The notes: generated from the letters alone by a model not told the origin. 64,000 bases of DNA from Amycolatopsis sp. DSM 110486 (GCF_019468465.1 NZ_CP080519.1:1627001-1691000), one strand, 5' to 3'. Positions 34,666 through 44,517 are shown, numbered from the stretch's first letter. A program made the numbers and translations.

Positions 34666-35370
34666 ATGAAAAACGACGAGCTGCGGCGCCGCTTCGAAAC
34701 GCTCACCACCGCGCACCTCACCGACGGCTGCATCCGCGCGCGGCTGCAGGTGCGCTGCGCGCCGGCGGGGACACGGGCCGCGGTCAGTGGGCGCGTGGCC
34801 GGGCGGGTGTTGCCGGCGCGGCACGCGGGCAGCGTGGACGTGTTCCTGGAGGCGCTGATGAGCGCCAAGGAGGGCGACGTGCTGGTGGTGGACAACGGCG
34901 GGCGCCTCGACGAGAGCTGCGTCGGCGACCTCGTGGCGATCGAGGCCGCGACGGCGGGCGCGTCCGGCATCGTGATCTGGGGCCTGCACCGCGACACCGC
35001 CGACCTGCGCGCGATCGGGCTGCCTGTGTTCAGCCTCGGGTCCCTGCCGACCGGACCGTTCTCGCTCACCGACCGCGCCGCGAACGCGCTCGAATCCGCG
35101 CGCGTCGGCGAGTGGGAGGTCACGTCGGACGACCTGGTGTTCGGCGACGAAGACGGCGTGGTCTTCGTGCCCGCCGCCGAGGCCGAGGACGTGTTCCGCC
35201 TCGCGGAGTCCATTCGCGACACCGAGCGGCGCCAAGCCGAGCTCATCCGCGGCGGCAAGACGCTGCGCGAGCAGGTGCGCTTCGCCGAGTTCCTGCGTGC
35301 CCGCGAGGCCAACCCCGCGCTGACCTTCCGCGAGCACCTGCGCGCCGTGGGCGGGGCCATTGAAGAGTGA
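34666..35370 (+). CDS. RraA-family protein (HMG/CHA aldolase, oxaloacetate decarboxylase type)
   Basis: 234 residues from the ATG at 34666 after GAAGGA. The fold is the swivelling RraA type: LTDGCIRARL near the N-terminus, GDVLVVDNGGRLDESCVGDL and IVIWGLHRDTADLRAIGLPV in the metal/substrate region, then a helical C-terminal extension of ~60 residues. Members are Mg-dependent 4-hydroxy-4-methyl-2-oxoglutarate aldolases/oxaloacetate decarboxylases. The usual Arg-Asp pair reads LHRDT here. Operon with the following SDR and Nudix genes. Confidence 0.85.
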   Translation: MKNDELRRRFETLTTAHLTDGCIRARLQVRCAPAGTRAAVSGRVAGRVLPARHAGSVDVFLEALMSAKEGDVLVVDNGGRLDESCVGDLVAIEAATAGASGIVIWGLHRDTADLRAIGLPVFSLGSLPTGPFSLTDRAANALESARVGEWEVTSDDLVFGDEDGVVFVPAAEAEDVFRLAESIRDTERRQAELIRGGKTLREQVRFAEFLRAREANPALTFREHLRAVGGAIEE

Positions 35371-36082
35371 GCGCCCGGTCGCCCTGGTCACCGGTGTCGG
35401 CCGACGCGCGGGCATCGGGGCGGCCATCGCCGAACGCCTCTCGGCTGACGGCTGGCTAGTCGCGTGCACACACTGGCCGGCCTACGACGCCCGCATGCCG
35501 TGGGGTGCGGATCCGGTGCGGGCCGGGGATTTCTCGGTCGAAGCGGACTTGGCCGATCCCGCGGCGCCGGCTTTGCTGTTCGACCGCGTGGCTTCTTCCC
35601 TTGGCGACGTGACGGCTTTGGTGCTGGCGCACTGCGAGTCCGTCGACTCCGGTTTCCTCGACACGTCACTCGAAAGCTTCGACCGGCACTTCGCGGTGAA
35701 CACACGCGCGAACTGGCTGCTCATGCGCGAGTTCGCAGTGCGCTTCGGCGGACCCCACGGCACCGGCCGAATCGTCGCCCTGACGAGCGACGCCGTGGTC
35801 CACAACGTCCCGTACGGCGCCAGCAAAGGCGCCCTCGACCGCCTGATCGTGGCCGCCGCCGCGGAACTCGGCCCCCGCGGCATCACCGCCAACGCCGTCA
35901 ACCCCGGCCCGACCGACACCGGCTGGATGGACGGCCCCCTGAGCACCACCCTCCGCGACCGCACACCGCTGGGCCGCCTCGGCACCCCGCGCGACTGCGC
36001 CAACCTGGTGTCCTTCCTCTGCGGCCCCGACGGCACCTGGGTCACCGGCCAGCTCCTCACCTCCAACGGCGGCTTCTCATGA
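35360..36082 (+). CDS. SDR-family oxidoreductase
   Basis: 240 residues from a TTG start overlapping the RraA-like stop by 11 bp, consistent with translational coupling. The cofactor motif is TGVGRRAGIG; the catalytic triad region has LTSDAVVHNVPYGASKGAL (Ser, Tyr, Lys); NPGPTDTGWM follows. It is an NAD(P)-dependent reductase/dehydrogenase of the FabG-like class. Its place between an RraA-like aldolase and a Nudix hydrolase suggests a small-molecule pathway, not identifiable. Confidence 0.88.
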   Translation: MKSERPVALVTGVGRRAGIGAAIAERLSADGWLVACTHWPAYDARMPWGADPVRAGDFSVEADLADPAAPALLFDRVASSLGDVTALVLAHCESVDSGFLDTSLESFDRHFAVNTRANWLLMREFAVRFGGPHGTGRIVALTSDAVVHNVPYGASKGALDRLIVAAAAELGPRGITANAVNPGPTDTGWMDGPLSTTLRDRTPLGRLGTPRDCANLVSFLCGPDGTWVTGQLLTSNGGFS

Positions 36083-36465
36083 CCACCAAGCTCCTCGCCT
36101 ACGTCTGGCTCCCCCGCGGCGCCACGGTCCTGCTCCTTCGCCGCGCGCCCGGCACGTTCCTCGGCGAGCACTGGGAGCTCCCCGGCGGCACCGCCGAGCC
36201 CGGCGAAGCCCCGGAGACCACCGCGGTCCGCGAGGTGGCCGAGGAAACGGGCCTGCACGTCCACCTCCTCGGCGAACGCGCCCGCCTCTCGTGGCCCGAC
36301 CTCGACGGCCGGCCGCTCACGATCCACGCCCGCGTCTACGACGCGACCGAACCCACCCCCGGCACGGTCACCCTCAACCCCGCCGAACACGACGACTTCA
36401 CCTGGGCGACAACCGAAGAAGCCGCGGCACTCCGTCTGTCGCCCCACCTCCACCTGCTCGGGTAG
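36079..36465 (+). CDS. Nudix hydrolase
   Basis: 128 residues from an ATG overlapping the SDR stop by 4 bp. A full Nudix box is visible: G-x5-E-x7-REVAEETGL, starting at GGTAEPGE. It hydrolyses nucleoside diphosphates linked to another moiety, or sanitises nucleotides; the substrate is unknown. Third and last gene of the RraA-SDR-Nudix operon. Confidence 0.9.
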   Translation: MTTKLLAYVWLPRGATVLLLRRAPGTFLGEHWELPGGTAEPGEAPETTAVREVAEETGLHVHLLGERARLSWPDLDGRPLTIHARVYDATEPTPGTVTLNPAEHDDFTWATTEEAAALRLSPHLHLLG

Positions 36466-36632
36466 GGCGGGCGTTGGCGGCGGCTGGTCACCGGGTGCCG
36501 CCGAGGGTGGTGAAAAGCGGGCGAATCCGGGGAAGAAGAAGCCGGTGCACCGCCTGCCCCGGGGGTCGCGATCGCGCTGAGATGGGTGTAGGCAGAGGTT
36601 GCGTCGAGACCGACAGTGTGTGGAGGTGTCGG

Positions 36633-39600
36633 GTGGGCACAGCTGAGCTACCGGGCCGAGATCCGGAGACCCGGGTCTCAGTACTTCGCGAGGACGCGCG
36701 CACGCGGATCGTCCGGCTGTTCCTCCCTGATCGCACCGTCGTCTGCAAACAGCCGCTCGGGCCGGACGCGCCGGGACGGCTGCGGCACGAGAAGGCGGTG
36801 CTGGAACAGCTCCGCGGGGTCTCGGGCGTGGCGCAGCTGGCGGACGCGCCGCAGTACGCGGGGGCGATCGTGCTGGCGGACGTCGGCGGCACGATCCTGT
36901 CAGGACTGTCGAAGCCGCTTCCCGTCGATGTCCTGGTCGGCGTCGCACTGGGGCTGGCCAGAGCCGTCGCGGCCATGCACCGCCGCGGAGTGCTGCACCG
37001 GGAAATCACCCCCGCGAACATCGTGATCTCCCGCGACGGTGCTCCGTACCTGGTGGACTTCACGTTGGCCACCTCGCTCGCCGACGCCGGCCGGCCGTTC
37101 TCCGATCGCAGCGAGATCGTCGGGACTCTCGCGTATCTCGCGCCCGAGCAGACCGGGCGGACCGGCCGTTCCGTCGACCAGCGGGCCGACCTGTACTCGC
37201 TGGGTGCGACGCTCTACGAACTGGCGACGGGGGCACCGCCGTTCGGCTCCGGCGATCCGCTTCGCCTCACCCACGACCACCTGGCGCAGGTCCCGGTGCC
37301 GCCGGACGAGGTGAATCCGGCTTTGCCGGCGGCCCTGCCCGAGATCATCCTTCATCTGCTCGAGAAGGAGCCGGACAGCCGGTACCAGACCGCGGAGGGC
37401 GTGGTCCACGACCTGGAGCGGCTGCGGGACGCCCGTGCGGGACCGGTCCGGGTCGGTGAACACGACTTCCCGCTCCGGCTGGTCGCGCCACCGAGACTGG
37501 TCGGGCGCGAAGCCGAGGTGGCCGTGCTCCACGCGGCGCTCGAGGACGCGCTGACGGGCCGGTGCCAGGGAGTCATGATCAACGGCGCGGCGGGGGTGGG
37601 CAAGACGGCGTTGGTCGACGAGCTGCGCCCGGCCGTGACGAGCCGGGGCGGCTGGTTCGTGGCGGGCAAGTTCGACCAGTACCGGAGGGATCTGGAGTTC
37701 GACGGGGTGCACCAGGTGTTCCGGGCGTTGGGAAGGCTGCTGCTGGCCGAGCCGGAGAGCGGGCTGACCGAGGTCCGGCAACGCATCTTCGCCGCGGCCG
37801 GCCCGAATGTGGGCCTGCTGACCGCGGTGGTGCCGGAGTTCGCCGCGCTGCTGAAGGTGCCGCCCGATCCCGGCGATCCGCTCACCGCGCAATCGCGGGC
37901 TCAGCACAACAGCGTCCAGATCCTGCGGGCGATCGCGTCGCCGGAACGACCGGTGGTGCTACTCCTCGACGACCTGCAATGGGCCGGGCGAGGCCCGCTC
38001 GGGTTCGTCGACCTCCTGCTCGACGAGGAGCCGATCGCCGGCCTGCTGCTGGTGGGCGTGCGCCGCGACGACGACGTGGCTTCGGCAGAGCAACCGGCAG
38101 GATCGGAAGACCGAGCCGGTGTGCGGTACCTGTGGCTGGGCAACCTGCCCGTCCCGAGTCTGGTCGCCATGGTCGCCGAGATGCTGCACGCCGACGAGGT
38201 CGCGGCGGCGGGCCTGGTCGAGGTGATCGAGCCGCGCACGTCCGGCAACCCGTACGAAACCGTGCAGCTGCTCAACGCGCTGGGCCGCCACGGTGTTTTC
38301 ACCGCGAACGCCTCGGGGTGGCGGTGGGATCCGGCGCGGCTGCGAGCCCGGCTGGGTCCGTCGGAGGTCGGCGACCTGCTGGCGGCGCGGATCGAGGCCG
38401 TGCCGCCGCGGTCCCGGCGGCTGGTGGAGGCGATGGCCTGCCTGGGCGGGCAGGTCGAGGTCTCGGTGCTGCGGACTGCCACGGGCGAGCCGGACGGCGG
38501 GGTGGAGCGGCACTTGGCGCCGGCGCTGGACGAGGGACTTCTCGCACTGGAGAGCGGTGCCCACGGCGCGGTGCGGTTCCGCCACGACCGCGTCCGCGAG
38601 GCGATCCTGTCCACGCTCGATCGGGAGCGGCGCCGGGTTCTGCACCTGGCCATGGCGCGACGGCTGGCCGGGGTGCCTGACCTGTTCGCGGCCGCCGCCG
38701 ACCAGTACCTGCCGGTGATCGACGCGGTCGACGATCCCGCAGAGCGCCGGCAGGTGACGAAGCTGCTGCGGCGCGGCGCCGACCAGGCCGCGTTGACGGG
38801 TGACGATGTGCAGGTGAACGCGCTCCTCTCGGCGGCGTTGCGGCTGGTCGACCCCGCCGAGATCGCCGTGGTGGTCGAGCTGCGCACTGCTCGCCAAGCG
38901 GCTCTGTTCGGTTCGGGGCGCTTGGCAGAGGCCGACGCGGAGTACCGGGTGATCGAGCGGCTCTGCGAGAGGATGCCGGACCGCGCGGGCCCGACGGCGA
39001 TCCAGGTGCGCGGCCTCACGCACCAAACCCGGTTCGCCGAGGCAATCGCGCTGAGCCTGGAGTCGCTGCGGGAGTGCGGCGTCGTCGTACCTTCGGGGGA
39101 TCGGCTCCCCGCCGACGTCGACCAGCGGTTCGAGCGCCTGTACCGGTGGGCGGCCGACAGCGACCCAGCGGATGACCTGGCCCGGCCGGACCTTGCCGAC
39201 GCCACCGCGCTGGCCGTGACCCACTTGATCGACGCTGCCCTGCCGGCTGCCTACTTCGTCGCCGACCCGGCCTTGATCTCGTGGCTGGGTCTGGAAGCCT
39301 TCCGGATCTGGATCGAGCACGGTCCTGGCCCGAGCGTGATCGGCCCGGCAAGCCACGCCGCCTACCACGCGGGGGCGCAGCGCGGTGCCTACGAGGCCGG
39401 ATACCGCGCGTTGCAGCGGATCGTGGCGCTGGGCGAGGCCCGCGGCTACGAGCCCGGCACCTCGCAGGCACGGCACATGTTCTCCGCTCTCAGCGGCTGG
39501 TTCGAGCCGATCGAGAACGGCGCCCGCGCGGCGCAGGAGGCCAGGACGGGGCTGATCGCGGGCGGTGACCTGGCCTACGCCGGTTACACCTACCAGCTCT

Positions 39601-41582
39601 CGGTGCCGTACCTGGCGGAGTGCGCGCCGTCCCTGGAGAATTTCGTCGCCGAGGTCGACCGGGGGTTCGCCTTCCTGCGCCGGACCGGCAACGAGCAGAC
39701 CGGCCAATGGCTCGACAGCTACCGGTGGCTGGCCGACGTGCTGCGCGGCGAGAGTCCAGCCTCGAGCGCCGACCCGATCCCCCTCGACCGTTTCGCCGAC
39801 AATCCGCTGGCGCTGTTCTACGCGCACCTCTGTCACGCGCTCGCCGCTGCCTGCTTCGGTGATCCAGTTCGCCTGGCAGAACACAGTGCGGCCGCCATGG
39901 CCCTTCTCCCGGCCGCCGCCGGCTTCTACTCCACCGCCGTGGCCCGCTTGCTGCACGGGCTCGCCCTGGCCGACCAGGCCCGCGCGGCCACTGCCGACGA
40001 GCGCGGAGCTCCACTGTCCGAATTGGACGAGGTGATGCGGTGGCTGGCCGCGCGGGTCAGGGACGCACCGGAAAACTTCCTCCACCTGGTGCGGTTGCTC
40101 GAGGCCGAGCGGGCCTGGGCGGTCGACGACTTCCGCGGTGCCGTGCGGGCGTTCGACGCCGCGCGGCGCGAGGTCGTCCAGCGTCAGCGCCCCTGGCACC
40201 GAGCCCTGATCGCCGAGCGCGCGGCGCGCTTCCACCTGGCACACGACATCGACCACACCGGCTTCGACCTGCTCGCACAGGCCCGCGACGACTACGCCGC
40301 CTGGGGCGCGACCGCGAAGGTGGCGCAGCTCGACTGGGCGTACCCGGCTCTGCGATCAGGAGCCGGCGCGACGGCCGGTCTCGAGGAGGCCCGACCGGCG
40401 GGTGCCGTCCGCCAGCGCTCAACGGTCACCACGGGCACCCTCGACCTGCTCGGCGTCCTGTCCGCGTCGCGGGCGCTGAGCTCCGAGACGAGCATCGAAC
40501 GCCTGCATTCGCGGGTCGTCGACGTGCTCAGAGCGATGACCGGTGCCACCGTCGTCCGCCTCGTGCTGTGGAGCGACGACCGGCGGGACTGGCTCCTGCC
40601 CGCCTCCGCTCCCCCGAACACAGCGACAGGCGCCGATCATGACCACGCGGTGCCGATGTCCGTGCTGCGCTACATCCGCCGGACCGAGGCACCACTCGTC
40701 GTCGACGACGTCACCCGCGACGACCGCTTCGCCCACGACCCGTGCTTCGCGGGCCTCACGCGCTGCTCCTTCCTCGCCGTGCCCGTCCTCAGCCGCGGCG
40801 CCCCGCGGGCGGCGCTGCTGCTGGAAAACCGGCTGATCGGCGGCGCGTTCACCGCCGAGCGGCTCGACGCCGTCAAGCTCATCGCGGGCCAGCTCGCCGT
40901 CTCCCTCGACAACGCCCAGCTGTACGCCCAGCTCACCGCGTCGCGGGCGCGGATCGTCACGGCAGCCGACCAGGCACGCCGGCGCATCGAACGAGACCTG
41001 CACGACGGCGCTCAGCAACGGCTGGTCTCTCTCGCGCTACGGCTGCGCGCGGCACAGGCGCAGGTGCCACCGGAACTCACCGAACTCGCCGCCGATCTCG
41101 GCGACCTCGCCGCCGAAGCCACCAGCCAGCTGGACGAGCTGCGCGAGATCGCGCGCGGTATCCACCCGGGGATCCTCGACACGGGAGGACTCCAAGCGGC
41201 CGTGCGCACGCTCGGCCGCCGCTCGCCCATCCCGGTCGAGGTCGACCAGCAGCCGGGACTGTCGCTCCCCAAGCACGTCGAGGTCAGCGCCTACTTCGTC
41301 GTCGCGGAGGCGCTGACCAACGCGGCCAAGCACTCACGAGCATCTTCCGCCTCGGTGACCATTCATCTCGACGCCGCGAAGGCCCTCTTGCACGTCACGG
41401 TCCTCGATGACGGAGTCGGTGGCGCCGACTTCACCCGGGGCACCGGGTTGCTCGGCCTCAAAGACCGGGTCGAAGCGATCGGCGGCCGGATCGTCCTCCA
41501 GAGCCCGCCCGGAGCCGGAACCAGCCTCCACGCGGAACTTCCGCTCGCCGACCCCAGCCGATCCTCCGCGCTGGACCGTTGA
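36633..41582 (+). CDS. Giant sensor: kinase-like domain + AAA/TPR + GAF + histidine kinase
   Basis: 1649 residues from the GTG at 36633, six bases after GGAGG. A Ser/Thr-kinase-like domain (~10-275) has a possible ATP Lys in TVVCKQP, but the catalytic loop reads LHREITPANIV (HRD Asp is Glu) and the DFG motif reads VDFT, so activity is doubtful. An AAA/STAND ATPase follows: Walker A NGAAGVGKTALV (~320), Walker B VVLLLDDLQW (~445). Then a helical TPR-like region, a GAF domain (~1290-1430), a HisKA_3 dimer domain with phospho-acceptor His in RIERDLHDGAQQR, and a HATPase_c domain (ALTNAAKHS; DDGVGG; GTGLLGLKDR). This layout is known in actinobacteria and cyanobacteria. No response regulator is adjacent, so its partner is elsewhere. 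Confidence 0.93.
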   Translation: MGTAELPGRDPETRVSVLREDARTRIVRLFLPDRTVVCKQPLGPDAPGRLRHEKAVLEQLRGVSGVAQLADAPQYAGAIVLADVGGTILSGLSKPLPVDVLVGVALGLARAVAAMHRRGVLHREITPANIVISRDGAPYLVDFTLATSLADAGRPFSDRSEIVGTLAYLAPEQTGRTGRSVDQRADLYSLGATLYELATGAPPFGSGDPLRLTHDHLAQVPVPPDEVNPALPAALPEIILHLLEKEPDSRYQTAEGVVHDLERLRDARAGPVRVGEHDFPLRLVAPPRLVGREAEVAVLHAALEDALTGRCQGVMINGAAGVGKTALVDELRPAVTSRGGWFVAGKFDQYRRDLEFDGVHQVFRALGRLLLAEPESGLTEVRQRIFAAAGPNVGLLTAVVPEFAALLKVPPDPGDPLTAQSRAQHNSVQILRAIASPERPVVLLLDDLQWAGRGPLGFVDLLLDEEPIAGLLLVGVRRDDDVASAEQPAGSEDRAGVRYLWLGNLPVPSLVAMVAEMLHADEVAAAGLVEVIEPRTSGNPYETVQLLNALGRHGVFTANASGWRWDPARLRARLGPSEVGDLLAARIEAVPPRSRRLVEAMACLGGQVEVSVLRTATGEPDGGVERHLAPALDEGLLALESGAHGAVRFRHDRVREAILSTLDRERRRVLHLAMARRLAGVPDLFAAAADQYLPVIDAVDDPAERRQVTKLLRRGADQAALTGDDVQVNALLSAALRLVDPAEIAVVVELRTARQAALFGSGRLAEADAEYRVIERLCERMPDRAGPTAIQVRGLTHQTRFAEAIALSLESLRECGVVVPSGDRLPADVDQRFERLYRWAADSDPADDLARPDLADATALAVTHLIDAALPAAYFVADPALISWLGLEAFRIWIEHGPGPSVIGPASHAAYHAGAQRGAYEAGYRALQRIVALGEARGYEPGTSQARHMFSALSGWFEPIENGARAAQEARTGLIAGGDLAYAGYTYQLSVPYLAECAPSLENFVAEVDRGFAFLRRTGNEQTGQWLDSYRWLADVLRGESPASSADPIPLDRFADNPLALFYAHLCHALAAACFGDPVRLAEHSAAAMALLPAAAGFYSTAVARLLHGLALADQARAATADERGAPLSELDEVMRWLAARVRDAPENFLHLVRLLEAERAWAVDDFRGAVRAFDAARREVVQRQRPWHRALIAERAARFHLAHDIDHTGFDLLAQARDDYAAWGATAKVAQLDWAYPALRSGAGATAGLEEARPAGAVRQRSTVTTGTLDLLGVLSASRALSSETSIERLHSRVVDVLRAMTGATVVRLVLWSDDRRDWLLPASAPPNTATGADHDHAVPMSVLRYIRRTEAPLVVDDVTRDDRFAHDPCFAGLTRCSFLAVPVLSRGAPRAALLLENRLIGGAFTAERLDAVKLIAGQLAVSLDNAQLYAQLTASRARIVTAADQARRRIERDLHDGAQQRLVSLALRLRAAQAQVPPELTELAADLGDLAAEATSQLDELREIARGIHPGILDTGGLQAAVRTLGRRSPIPVEVDQQPGLSLPKHVEVSAYFVVAEALTNAAKHSRASSASVTIHLDAAKALLHVTVLDDGVGGADFTRGTGLLGLKDRVEAIGGRIVLQSPPGAGTSLHAELPLADPSRSSALDR

Positions 41583-42671
41583 GGCGTGGTCGCGGGCCAG
41601 GCGTTCGGCGAGGCGGCGCAGCAACGGCCCCGCGTTCGTCATGCAGCGCGCCGGGTCCGGTTCGAGGTCGGTGAGGGCGTGGACGGCGGTGAAGCCGGCC
41701 GCGCGCCACTCGGCCGGGGACAGCAGGCAGCGGCCCGCCACGGCAACCGTCGGGACGCCGGCGCCCGTGGCCGCACGCAGGACGCCGACGGGGGCCTTGC
41801 CGTGCAAGGACTGCGTGTCCAGGGAGCCCTCGCCGGTGATGACGAGGCGGGCGTCGCGGACCGCGATGGAGAAGCCCAGGAGGTCGAGCAGCAAGGAAAT
41901 ACCCGGCCGCAGGCGAGCGCCCAACGCCGCCAGCGCCGCGAAGCCCACCCCGCCCGCCGCGCCGGCGCCCGCGGCCGAGGCGGACGAAGGACCCAGCACC
42001 GAAGCCCAGTGGCGCAACCCGGCTTCCAGCACGGCAACATCCTCAGGGCTCGCACCCTTCTGCGGCCCATACACCGCCGCCGCACCCGAAGGACCCAGCA
42101 GCGGGTTGTCCACGTCGCAAGCCAGGTCGATGTCCACAGCAGACACACCGGACAAGTCCACAGCAGACACCGAAGCCAACCCGATACCGCCGAGAGGCAC
42201 CGCGGCGCCGGAAGAATCCAGCACCCGCGCCCCCAATGCCGTCAGCATCCCGGCACCACCATCCGTGCACGCACTCCCGCCGACGCCCAGCACGATCCGC
42301 GCCGCCCCGGCCGCCCGCGCCGCCGCGATCAGCTCACCTGTGCCATAACTCGACGCAGTCAGCGGCGCAGGCAGCCCACCCGGCAACCGCTGCAAACCGG
42401 AAGCCTCGGCCAGCTCCACCACGGCAACGTCACCCCGCAGCGCGAAGAACGCCGTGATCCGCCGACCCGTCGGCCCGGACACGCGCACCGGCACCCGGCG
42501 GAACCCGGCGGCGACGGCGGCGGCCACCGTGCCGTCACCGCCGTCCGCCACCGGGAGCTCGACCACCGGCTCGTCGCGGGACACCGCACGCAAGCCGGCA
42601 GCGACCGCCGAAGCGACCTGCGCCGCCGTGAGCGAGCCCTTGAACTTGTCGGGCGCGACCAGCACTGTCAT
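41334..42671 (-). CDS. Glycerate kinase (type I), with an over-long C-terminus
   Basis: 445 residues as drawn. N-terminus MTVLVAPDKFKGSLTAAQVA, PVADGGDGT, LGVGGSACTDGGAGML and ITGEGSLDTQSLHGKAP are glycerate kinase signatures. Family proteins are about 370-385 residues; here the recognisable part ends near residue 366, at about 41570. The last ~75 codons run antisense through the histidine kinase 3' end for 249 bp, as if the original stop had been lost. It phosphorylates glycerate, the last step of purine-derived glyoxylate use, and overlaps the preceding purine gene by 4 bp. Confidence 0.9.
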   Translation of the reverse strand: MTVLVAPDKFKGSLTAAQVASAVAAGLRAVSRDEPVVELPVADGGDGTVAAAVAAGFRRVPVRVSGPTGRRITAFFALRGDVAVVELAEASGLQRLPGGLPAPLTASSYGTGELIAAARAAGAARIVLGVGGSACTDGGAGMLTALGARVLDSSGAAVPLGGIGLASVSAVDLSGVSAVDIDLACDVDNPLLGPSGAAAVYGPQKGASPEDVAVLEAGLRHWASVLGPSSASAAGAGAAGGVGFAALAALGARLRPGISLLLDLLGFSIAVRDARLVITGEGSLDTQSLHGKAPVGVLRAATGAGVPTVAVAGRCLLSPAEWRAAGFTAVHALTDLEPDPARCMTNAGPLLRRLAERLARDHASTVQRGGSAGVGERKFRVEAGSGSGRALEDDPAADRFDPVFEAEQPGAPGEVGATDSVIEDRDVQEGLRGVEMNGHRGGRCS

Positions 42672-43045
42672 GACTGAGACCGGAACGACCGCCAGTCACC
42701 GATCTCGGTGATGTCGCGCAGCTGCACGTGGGACGTCTGCGGCCGGCGCAGCAGCATCGCGAACGCCGAGCTCCCGTCCGCCAGCTCGATCACGCCCAGC
42801 TCCAGCTCGGGCGGTTCCGCCGGCAGTACCCGGTCCCGCAGCGCGTCCAGGGACACCTCGTACACCTCGCCCGCAACCGCACCGCCGCCGTGGGCGACCG
42901 GGACCAAAGCCGGGCACTGGCCACCCACGGAGTAGAAGCGGTACTTCGGCGCGGTGGTCGTCGACGCGACGAGAGGGGCGCCGTCGAGCAGGTGGTGCAG
43001 CGGTTCGCCGCGCATGGCGCCGCCGTTGAGGAACATCAGGGTCAC
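42668..43045 (-). CDS. Stand-alone allophanate-hydrolase C-terminal-like / gamma-glutamylcyclotransferase-fold protein
   Basis: 125 residues from the GTG at 43045 after AAGGA; the ATG at 43036 is an alternative. The sequence MFLNGGAMRGEPLHHLL and GEVYEVSLDALRDRVLP resemble the small C-terminal domain of allophanate hydrolase (AtzF), which removes N-carboxylate. No amidase domain is attached or encoded nearby. Within a purine cluster it may act on a ureide or carbamate intermediate, or partner an amidase encoded elsewhere. Overlaps the glycerate kinase start by 4 bp. Confidence 0.7.
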   Translation of the reverse strand: MTLMFLNGGAMRGEPLHHLLDGAPLVASTTTAPKYRFYSVGGQCPALVPVAHGGGAVAGEVYEVSLDALRDRVLPAEPPELELGVIELADGSSAFAMLLRRPQTSHVQLRDITEIGDWRSFRSQS

Positions 43046-43074
43046 AGCAGTTCCTTTCCTTCGAGCTACCACAG

Positions 43075-44517
43075 CTACAAGATCGCCTTGACGACGTCGA
43101 TTCCGAAGTAGACGGTGAACACCAGCGCCAGCACCGTGAGGATCCAGCCGGCCTCGCGCCACTTACCCTTGCACGTCTTGATGAGCACGAACGCGATCAG
43201 GCCCGCGCCCACACCGTTGGTGATGGAGTACGTGAACGGGATCAGCGCGACGGTGAGGAACACCGGGATCGTGTAATCACTGTCCTGCCACGGGATGTTG
43301 CGGCACTGCGCCACCATCATCCCGCCGATCACCACGAGCGCCGGCGCCGCGGCCTGCGCGGGGACGATGCCCGCGATCGGCGTGAACAGCAGCGTCGCGG
43401 CGAACAGCGCGCCGGTGACCACGCTCGCGAGCCCGGTCCGCGCGCCCTCCCCCACGCCGGCCGCCGACTCGAGGAACACGGTGTTGGGCGAGGAACCCGA
43501 GAGCCCGCCGGCGATCGCGCCCGCGCCGTCGACGAACAGGATCCGGCCCATCCGCGGCACGCGGCCGTCCTTCGACAGCCCGGCTTCGGCCGACACGCTG
43601 GTGATCGTGCCCATCGCGTCGAAGAAGCCGGACAGCACGAGAGTGAACAGGAAGATCGTGGCGGTCAGCGCACCCGCTGAAGCGAAGCCGCCGAACAGGT
43701 CGATGTGGCCCAGCAGCCCGAAATCGGGTACCGCCACCACGTGGCTCGGCAGCGTCGGGGTGGTCAGACCCCAGTTTCCCACATGGAATCCGTCGTGCAG
43801 CACCACGGCGAGCACGGTGGACACCGCGATGCTGATCAGCACCGCGCCCGGGACTTTGCGCGACATCAGCACCGTCATCAGCAGCAGGCCGAAGCAGAAC
43901 ACCGCGATCGGCCAGCCGTCGAGGTGCCCGTCGAAACCGAGCCGAACGGGCACAGTGGACTCGGCCGAGTCCGGCGTACGCGTGACGAACCCGGCGCTGA
44001 CCAGGCCGACGAGCGCGATGTAGAGCCCGATGCCGACCGTGATCGCCATCTTGAGCGGCGCGGGGATCGCGTTCATGATCCGTTCCCGGATCCCGCTCAC
44101 GGCCATCAGCACGATGCAGACGCCTTCGAGCACCACGAGCCCGAAGGCCTGGGGCCACGTCATCGCCGGCGCCATCTGGAACGCGACGATGCCGTTGATC
44201 CCGAGACCCGCAGCCAGCGCGAGCGGCGCGTTGCCGACGAGTCCCATGAGGATGGTCATCACCGCGGCCGCCAGCGCGGTGGCCGTGGTGACCTGGGCGG
44301 CGCTGAGCTTCGCGCCGGTGATGTCGGCGGAAGCGCCGAGGATGAGCGGGTTGAGCAGCACGATGTAGGCCATCGCGACGAACGTGGTGATGCCGCCGCG
44401 CACCTCGCGGCCCACGGTCGTGCGGCGGGCGGTGATGTCGAACAGTCTGTCCGCAATGGACTTGCGGGCCGGTCCTGGAGCCGGGGTCACAGCGTCGTCG
44501 ATGTGGACCTGGATCAT
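43075..44517 (-). CDS. NCS2/AzgA-family purine permease
   Basis: 480 residues from the ATG at 44517 (GGGGAGG site 4 bp upstream). About 12-14 membrane helices. AzgA/PbuG-type motifs are GITTFVAMAYIVLLNP, LALAAGLGINGIVAF and SGFFDAMGT, with SGSSPNTVFLESAAGVGEG in the substrate region. It imports adenine/guanine/hypoxanthine-like purines. It belongs to the same-strand purine block, though 223 bp with a terminator and tandem repeats separate it from guanine deaminase, so it may have its own promoter. Confidence 0.92.
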   Translation of the reverse strand: MIQVHIDDAVTPAPGPARKSIADRLFDITARRTTVGREVRGGITTFVAMAYIVLLNPLILGASADITGAKLSAAQVTTATALAAAVMTILMGLVGNAPLALAAGLGINGIVAFQMAPAMTWPQAFGLVVLEGVCIVLMAVSGIRERIMNAIPAPLKMAITVGIGLYIALVGLVSAGFVTRTPDSAESTVPVRLGFDGHLDGWPIAVFCFGLLLMTVLMSRKVPGAVLISIAVSTVLAVVLHDGFHVGNWGLTTPTLPSHVVAVPDFGLLGHIDLFGGFASAGALTATIFLFTLVLSGFFDAMGTITSVSAEAGLSKDGRVPRMGRILFVDGAGAIAGGLSGSSPNTVFLESAAGVGEGARTGLASVVTGALFAATLLFTPIAGIVPAQAAAPALVVIGGMMVAQCRNIPWQDSDYTIPVFLTVALIPFTYSITNGVGAGLIAFVLIKTCKGKWREAGWILTVLALVFTVYFGIDVVKAIL

